A stretch of DNA of 64,000 nucleotides from the NCBI RefSeq assembly GCF_001050235.1, contig NZ_DF967972.1, forward strand, positions 2,108,107 to 2,172,106, read 5' to 3'. The notes under the pieces were generated by a model. The model searched no databases. It was not told the DNA's origin and saw only the letters and a list, made by a program, of their open reading frames with translations. Positions 59,728-64,000 of this stretch are shown here, one piece after another. The first letter of the stretch is position 1; every line of letters starts with the position of its first letter. Source of the stretch: Longilinea arvoryzae. Lineage in GTDB: Bacteria; Chloroflexota; Anaerolineae; Anaerolineales; Anaerolineaceae. A program made the position numbers and the translations under genes.

Positions 59728-60078
59728 TTAGAGCGAAATGACTTTGCCGGCCCGGCGCTGGGCCTCGAGGATGTCGGTCATGCCGCCGACCAAGCCGACT
59801 TTGACCTGATCGATGAGATTGTAGTAGTTCAGGCAGGTGCTGCACGCCACCAGACGCACGCCTTTATTTTCCAGAGATTTCAGGGTGTCGATCACGGGCG
59901 AGCCATCGGTCACCAGTCGAACGCCGTTTCCGTAGAAACAAATGACAGCCGGGAGAACGTTGTTTTCATCCAATAATTTGAAATAAGTGGTTACCAATTT
60001 TTGCTGCAAGGCGGGTTCGGCGTCTCCCATGCCGTAACGGGTAAGGAGCAGGACGGTTTCGGAATCGGGTAAGGACAT
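59728..60078 (-). CDS. YedF-like DsrE-family protein
   Basis: A 116-residue protein matching the C-terminal DsrE-like half of the selenium-metabolism protein YedF. Landmarks are LLTRYGMGD (about residues 10-18), ICFYGNGVRL (about 46-55), SPVIDTLKSLENKGVRL, ACSTCLNYY with Cys-x2-Cys (about 78-86) and VGGMTDILEAQ. The N-terminal TusA-like half of YedF is absent. The ATG at 60078 has GAGG five bases upstream, so it is preferred over a TTG six codons earlier. It stands alone, convergent with phnE. A role in sulfur or selenium transfer is inferred from the family and from selA elsewhere in the window. Confidence 0.82.
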   Translation of the reverse strand: MSLPDSETVLLLTRYGMGDAEPALQQKLVTTYFKLLDENNVLPAVICFYGNGVRLVTDGSPVIDTLKSLENKGVRLVACSTCLNYYNLIDQVKVGLVGGMTDILEAQRRAGKVISL

Positions 60079-60305
60079 TGCGGCCTCGGTTTTCAAAAAT
60101 TTAATGGGAATAAGCTACTCAGACTTTGAGTATTTTACCATCGAACCCAAAAATCCAACCAAATGTATATTTGCATGGTTTGATTCCATACATTCCGATC
60201 GATCGAGTGCTCGCATTCCGTTGGCGGTGAAAATGGGGATTTACCGACAGCAACCGGAAAGTGTGCAATTTTCAGGTCTATGAGCAGACCGGCATGTGCA
60301 AGGGG

Positions 60306-60331
60306 AAAAAAGACCCGGCTAGGCGCCGGGT
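60306..60331 (-). terminator. Terminator overlapping the rsmI stop codon
   Basis: Minus strand: ACCCGGC-GCCTA-GCCGGGT is followed by CTTTTTT. The TAG stop (60321-60319) straddles the loop and the downstream arm, so coding sequence supplies the upstream arm. Confidence 0.88.
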
Positions 60332-61002
60332 GAATGAACCACGAGGATGAATTCGGCTTTGCGCGGTCCAACCCGTTTGCGAATTTCGTCCAGACGGCCG
60401 CGCAGGATGGTTTCTGAGGAAAGGGTGATATCCATGGCCAGTGTGATGCGCTGTCCGCTGCCGAACACTTTGGTGACATCATCCAGGACGGCCCCCAGTC
60501 GGTAGGGGGTGTCCATGATGACCAGCGCCATTTTCAGGTAGCGCAGCGATTCGAGATATTTACGGCGTTGGTTGGGGTCGCGCGGCAGAAAACCCGCAAA
60601 GATGAAGCGTTCCAGCTTGAAATCCAGTACCGAGAGCGCCGCCATGAGCGAGGATGGACCCGGAATGGGCACCACCGGCAGCTCCATTATGCTGATCTGC
60701 TGGACGAGGAATGAACCCGGGTCGGCGAAGACCGGCGTTCCGCAGTCCGATATCAACGCGAACGATTCGCCCTTGGCAATGCGAACCACCAGATCGGCGG
60801 CTTTTTCATGCTCGTTGTGCTCGTTGAGGAGGATCAATTCCTTGGCAGGAATTTCCAGCCTTTTCAGTAAAGTGGTGCCAATGCGCGCCTCTTCGCAAAT
60901 GATGCCGTCAACCTTACGCAGCGTTTCGATTGCGCGCAGCGTGATGTCGCCCATGTCGCCGATCGGGGTGGCTACAATATACAGGCAGCCGGTTTGAGCC
61001 AT
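60319..61002 (-). CDS. rsmI: 16S rRNA (cytidine-1402-2'-O)-methyltransferase
   Basis: Methylates the ribose of C1402 in the decoding centre of 16S rRNA, with SAM. The 227-residue protein has the tetrapyrrole-methylase fold of RsmI: LYIVATPIGDMGDITLRAI at the N-terminus (about residues 6-24), CEEARIGTTLLKRL, NEHNE, ISDCGTPVFADPG (about 82-94), PIPGPSSLMAALS and FAGFLPRDPNQRRKYL. It is shorter than the E. coli enzyme (286), lacking part of the C-terminal extension. The ATG at 61002 follows GGAGG. It is the last gene after a metal ABC transporter pair, four bases after the permease. Confidence 0.93.
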   Translation of the reverse strand: MAQTGCLYIVATPIGDMGDITLRAIETLRKVDGIICEEARIGTTLLKRLEIPAKELILLNEHNEHEKAADLVVRIAKGESFALISDCGTPVFADPGSFLVQQISIMELPVVPIPGPSSLMAALSVLDFKLERFIFAGFLPRDPNQRRKYLESLRYLKMALVIMDTPYRLGAVLDDVTKVFGSGQRITLAMDITLSSETILRGRLDEIRKRVGPRKAEFILVVHSPGA

Positions 61003-61006
61003 AGGA

Positions 61007-61852
61007 TTACCTCCGCAGTGCATGCAGCCGCTGCCAGGCCCAGCCTTTTTGCGGCGCAAAGAAGAAAGCCAGTAAGAAGAAGACCGTGGCTACCAACACG
61101 ATGGCAGATCCGGAAACGATATTGAGATAGTAGCTCAGGTACAGGCCCACAATACTGGAAACGACCCCGATGCCGGCCGCGATCGCCATCATCGGCGCCA
61201 GGCGGCGGGTGAGCAGATAGGCGGTGGCGCCGGGCGTGACCAGCATGGCAGCCACCAGCCCGATACCGACGGTTTGCATCGAGACCACGATCGTCAAGGC
61301 CAGCAGCACGAGCAGCAAATTGCTCAGCAGGCCGACCGGCAGGCGCAGGGTTCTGGCCATCACGGGGTCGAAGGAGATGACGAAGAACGGGCGGAACAAC
61401 AGCACCACCGCCAGCAGCACAATCAGGGTGAGGGCAGCGATGAGCAATAGGTCATTTGGGCCAACCCCCAGCACATTACCAAAAATGATATGGCTGAGGT
61501 CGACGGCGTAGGATCGGATACTCGAGATCAAGGCCACACCCAGCGCCAGGGCCGCCGAAAAGAGAATGCCGATCGCAGTATCTTCGCGCACCGTCCCACC
61601 GTGGGTAAAGAAGCCGATCGCCAGTGCAACCAGAATGGCGGCAATCAATGCGCCGACCAGCAGGTTGCCGTTGACCAGATAAGCGATTGCCACACCGGGC
61701 AGAATGGCATGCGCCAGCGCGTCCCCCAGAAAGGCCATGGAGCGCAGCACAACATAACAGCCGATGACCGCACAGAGCAGCCCGACCAGCACGGCAGCAA
61801 TCATGCCGCGTTGCATGAAGGCATATTGAAGCGGCATCAACAATCCGTTCAT
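61007..61852 (-). CDS. Metal ABC transporter permease (ABC-3 family)
   Basis: A 281-residue membrane protein for uptake of zinc, manganese or iron. About eight helices follow the ZnuB/MntB/SitC pattern: LQYAFMQRGMIAAVLVGLLC at the start, VLRSMAFLGDALAHAILPG (about residues 35-53), an inner SFDPVMARTLRLPVGLL (about 165-181) and LVAAMLVTPGATAYLL. Its ATG overlaps the stop of the ATPase gene as ATGA. No metal-binding lipoprotein gene lies next to it in the window. The metal cannot be decided from this sequence. Confidence 0.92.
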   Translation of the reverse strand: MNGLLMPLQYAFMQRGMIAAVLVGLLCAVIGCYVVLRSMAFLGDALAHAILPGVAIAYLVNGNLLVGALIAAILVALAIGFFTHGGTVREDTAIGILFSAALALGVALISSIRSYAVDLSHIIFGNVLGVGPNDLLLIAALTLIVLLAVVLLFRPFFVISFDPVMARTLRLPVGLLSNLLLVLLALTIVVSMQTVGIGLVAAMLVTPGATAYLLTRRLAPMMAIAAGIGVVSSIVGLYLSYYLNIVSGSAIVLVATVFFLLAFFFAPQKGWAWQRLHALRR

Positions 61853-62676
61853 GCTGTCTCCTCGGGATGGATATGTTCGTGTTCGTCACCCGGGCAGCAA
61901 TGATCGACGACAACGAGGTTGTCCAGGATCAGGGCCTGCTTGCCAAAAGCAGCGGTGATGTTTTCAGGTGTAAATACCTGTTCGCGCGTACCGTATGCGA
62001 TCAGGCGGCGTTTGAGCAGCAGGATGCGTTCGAAGCGCTCGGCGGCCATGTTCAAATCATGCGTCGAAACCAGCACGGTTACGCCGCGCGCATGGAGATC
62101 TTCCAGCAGGTTAAGGGTGACCTCCTGGGTGGAAATATCCACACCTGTAAAGGGCTCGTCCATCAACAGAATATGGGGCTCCTGCGCCAGGGCGCGCGCC
62201 AGAAACACGCGCTGCTGCTGGCCCCCGGAAAGTTCGCTGATCGAACGTTTGGCCAGTTTGGAGATGCCCATCTGGGTCATGCTGCGGCTGACGGCTTCGT
62301 GATCCGCCTCGCCGGGCTTGCCAAGCCAACCGTAATCGTTGAAGCGCCCCATCATGACCACTTCTTCAACGATGACCGGAAAGTGCCAGTCCACTTCTTC
62401 GCGTTGCGGAATGTAAGCCACGCAGTCCTTGTGCTGCCCAAGAGGTAACCCATGAATGCGAATTTGTCCCTTGCGCAGCGGCAGCAGCCCGACCAGCGCC
62501 TTGAACAGGGTCGATTTGCCTGCGCCATTGGGTCCAACCACCGCCACCTGCGCGCCGTGAGGTACTTCGAAACTCAAATCTTCGAGGATTGGGTGACCGT
62601 TATAGGCAACAACGATATTCTCCAGCTCCAGGCGAGCCGGTTCTTTTTGAATAGGATCGTGACTTTGCTTTTTCAT
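61849..62676 (-). CDS. Metal ABC transporter ATPase
   Basis: A 275-residue ATPase for the ABC-3 permease. Motifs: Walker A GPNGAGKST (about residues 42-50), Q-loop AYIPQREEVDWHFPVIVEEV (typical of Zn/Mn/Fe importers), signature LSGGQQQR, Walker B ILLMDEPFTGVD and H-loop VSTHDLN. The C-terminus carries CCPGDEHEHIHPEE, with two Cys and two or three His that could bind a metal ion. It is the first gene of a three-gene transcript with the permease and rsmI, divergent from murJ. Confidence 0.93.
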   Translation of the reverse strand: MKKQSHDPIQKEPARLELENIVVAYNGHPILEDLSFEVPHGAQVAVVGPNGAGKSTLFKALVGLLPLRKGQIRIHGLPLGQHKDCVAYIPQREEVDWHFPVIVEEVVMMGRFNDYGWLGKPGEADHEAVSRSMTQMGISKLAKRSISELSGGQQQRVFLARALAQEPHILLMDEPFTGVDISTQEVTLNLLEDLHARGVTVLVSTHDLNMAAERFERILLLKRRLIAYGTREQVFTPENITAAFGKQALILDNLVVVDHCCPGDEHEHIHPEETA

Positions 62677-62735
62677 CTATACCTTTCCAAGCGATCCATA
62701 TTTTACCTCATCCAGAGCGTCAAAATGCTTAATTC

Positions 62736-62763
62736 TTGTGAATACCTTTTTTTGTGCTATATT
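62736..62763 (+). promoter_or_regulatory. Promoter upstream of the small ORF and murJ
   Basis: TTGTGA (62736-62741), a 16-base spacer and TATATT (62758-62763) lie about 35 bases before the small ORF. Confidence 0.6.
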
Positions 62764-62798
62764 TACGCCATCTGACACGAAACACTGAGGAGTGCATG

Positions 62799-62882
62799 AT
62801 GAGCGTTTCACCCACTGAAATTCATCCTGTGCTGCAGGCAGCCGTGAGTCCATTGATGATATTGGATGTGGCTCAAGGATGA
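62799..62882 (+). CDS. Small ORF of 27 codons coupled to murJ
   Basis: An open frame begins ATG at 62799 (another ATG directly before it) with GAGGAG six bases upstream, the best ribosome-binding site in this region. It encodes MSVSPTEIHPVLQAAVSPL and eight more residues, and its TGA overlaps the ATG of murJ as ATGA. murJ itself has no proper Shine-Dalgarno sequence, so ribosomes may reach it by way of this frame. The peptide has no recognised family; it could be a leader peptide with no function of its own. Confidence 0.5.
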   Translation: MSVSPTEIHPVLQAAVSPLMILDVAQG

Positions 62883-64000
62883 AGAAATTAAAGTTTTCAC
62901 ACCTCACTCGCGTTACCCTGTTGTTGGCTGTTTTTTTTGGCATCGATAAAATCGTTGCTTTCGCACGTCTCATTATTGTAGCGCGCCAGTTTGGACTGTC
63001 GCATGAATTGGACGCGTTCAACGTCGCCAACAACCTGCCGGATATGCTCTTTGCGTTGATCTCCGGTGGGGCGCTGGCCATGGCGTTCATTCCCGTGCTG
63101 ACGGAGATGCTCACAAAACAGGGCCGGTCGCAGGCCTGGGATCTATTCAGCCGGATTGCGAACCTGGCTTTCCTGGTGACGGCGGGCTTTTCGATCCTCA
63201 TCGCCATTTTCGCCGAACCGCTGGTGAGCTGGCGACTGGGCATTGCGCCGGGTTTCAACGACCAGCAGCAAAGACTGGTGGCCGAGTTGATGCGCTTGAA
63301 CCTGATTGCCACGCTGATTTTTTCATTGAGCGGGCTGGTGATTGCCGGCTTGCAGGCCAACCAGCATTTCCTCCTGCCGGCCATCGCGCCCGTCTTATAC
63401 AACCTCGGGCAAATCTTCGGCGCCCTGGTGCTGGCGCCGGAAAAAGGTTTGACCCTCGGTCCGGTAACGCTGCCGGCTTTCGGACTGGGCGTACATGGCC
63501 TGGTGTATGGCGTTATTTTGGGGGCAGCGCTGCATCTTGCCATCCAGATTCCCGGCCTGATTCGGTACGGCTTCCGGTGGACGCCGAAGATCGGCTTGAA
63601 AACGGAGGCTGTACGTAAGGTGCTGCTTCTGTTGGGACCGCGCCTTGTGACCATGTTTTTCATCCAGTTGACCTTCATCGTCCGTGATAATCTGGCTTCG
63701 CGCCTGGAAGCAGGTTCGCCTTCGGTATTGACTTATGGCTGGATGATCATGCAGGTGCCTGAAACGTTGATTGGCACCGCCATCGCCACCGCCATGCTGC
63801 CCTCGCTGGCCGAAATGGTTGCCAGACAGGATTGGGTGACTTTCCGCGCCACCATCGAGCGCGCGGTGCAGGTGCTGATGGCTCTGACCTTGCCGGTTGC
63901 GGCCGTACTCGCGGCGGGTTTGAGGCCGTTGTTAAGCCTGGCCTTCGGTTTCGATGTCGCCGGGACGGACCTTCTGTTGTGGGTGACACGCGCGTATTTA
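62879..64000 (+). CDS. murJ: Lipid II flippase MurJ/MviN (partial, cut by right edge)
   Basis: Flips lipid II across the membrane during peptidoglycan synthesis. The 374 visible codons cover about three quarters of the usual 500-550. Landmarks: ARLIIVARQFGLSHELDAFNVA (here read in parts: VARQFG near residue 35 and ELDAFNVANNLPDML after it), ISGGALAMAFIPVL with a typical GA-x-FIPV motif, RLNLIATLIFSLSGLVIAGLQA and LLGPRLVTMF. Helices alternate in the MATE/MVF pattern. The ATG at 62879 overlaps the stop of a 27-codon ORF. The end of the gene lies outside the window. Confidence 0.93.
   Translation, partial: MKKLKFSHLTRVTLLLAVFFGIDKIVAFARLIIVARQFGLSHELDAFNVANNLPDMLFALISGGALAMAFIPVLTEMLTKQGRSQAWDLFSRIANLAFLVTAGFSILIAIFAEPLVSWRLGIAPGFNDQQQRLVAELMRLNLIATLIFSLSGLVIAGLQANQHFLLPAIAPVLYNLGQIFGALVLAPEKGLTLGPVTLPAFGLGVHGLVYGVILGAALHLAIQIPGLIRYGFRWTPKIGLKTEAVRKVLLLLGPRLVTMFFIQLTFIVRDNLASRLEAGSPSVLTYGWMIMQVPETLIGTAIATAMLPSLAEMVARQDWVTFRATIERAVQVLMALTLPVAAVLAAGLRPLLSLAFGFDVAGTDLLLWVTRAYL

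Noticed and set aside
62796-62885. In-frame TGA read as selenocysteine joining the small ORF to murJ
   Set aside because: The small ORF and murJ are in different frames, and murJ already begins with a family-typical N-terminus.
62677-63678. A 333-codon open frame on the minus strand
   Set aside because: It mirrors murJ and runs into the promoter region of the metal ABC operon; composition is dominated by Ala, Arg and Ser.

Overview
The window reads like a chromosomal segment of a member of the Chloroflexota, most likely an Anaerolineae-type bacterium. The reasons are the lipoproteins with long Thr-Pro linkers, LysM/M23 wall hydrolases, FecR/DUF5666-type anti-sigma proteins, a eukaryote-type long formate-THF ligase, a fused FTCD enzyme, strong ATP-binding-cassette content and GC-rich coding with AT-rich promoters. 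This assignment is inference; no rRNA gene is present. Genes are dense on both strands. I see no insertion sequence, prophage or CRISPR array.

Layout. 1-2.4 kb: polar amino-acid ABC operon (minus; ATPase cut by the left edge). 2.5-4.2 kb: flippase-like membrane protein and PHP phosphoesterase. 4.27 kb: tRNA-Leu(UAA). 4.6-6.5 kb: fhs. 6.5-7.9 kb: GT-C-like membrane protein (minus). 8-10.2 kb: XRE-cupin regulator and lysA. 10.2-16.1 kb (minus): exonuclease-DinG helicase, FecR/ECF sigma pair, membrane Mrr nuclease. 16.3-18.1 kb: ABC-2 exporter. 18.1-20.3 kb (minus): gmm Nudix and a second GT-C-like protein. 20.5 kb: tRNA-Pro(CGG). 20.9-29.5 kb (plus): inositol-phosphate synthase, polysaccharide deacetylase lipoprotein, HIT protein, three tandem LysM/M23 lipoproteins, MFS exporter. 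29.5-35.8 kb (minus): OsmC, disulfide oxidoreductase, ECF sigma/zinc-finger anti-sigma, tsaD, M24 peptidase, selA, small membrane protein. 36-45.5 kb (plus): SAM-I riboswitch, metH, HMT/MTHFR fusion, coaX, coaBC, phosphoesterase, DUF4349 lipoprotein. 45.6-51.3 kb (minus): GH36 alpha-galactosidase, dcd, M23 lipoprotein, ftcD. 51.4-55.6 kb: SRAP protein, tRNA-Glu(UUC), tandem 107-bp repeats, ABC-F ATPase, DegV protein. 55.8-59.6 kb: phnDCE-type importer. 59.7-62.7 kb (minus): YedF/DsrE-like protein, rsmI, metal ABC transporter. 62.8-64 kb: small ORF and murJ (cut by the right edge).

How the genes work together. A one-carbon theme runs through the window: Fhs makes 10-formyl-THF, FtcD makes 5,10-methenyl-THF from formiminoglutamate, the HMT/MTHFR fusion makes methyl-THF, and MetH uses it to make methionine under a SAM-sensing riboswitch. 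Coenzyme A synthesis (coaX, coaBC) follows in the same direction. A cell-envelope theme is formed by the flippase-like protein, three muralytic lipoproteins, a further M23 lipoprotein, the deacetylase, two GT-C-like proteins and MurJ. SelA and a YedF-like protein hint at selenium use, but selB, selC and selD are not in the window.

Most notable: a PhnE-type permease carrying an Ig-like outside domain and a large membrane insertion; the tandem triplet of LysM/M23 lipoproteins with a conserved Glu-containing middle domain; three genes with good -10 boxes placed for leaderless transcription; a decayed tRNA-Glu copy with an insertion at the classical intron position; and a 107-bp palindrome-bearing tandem repeat.
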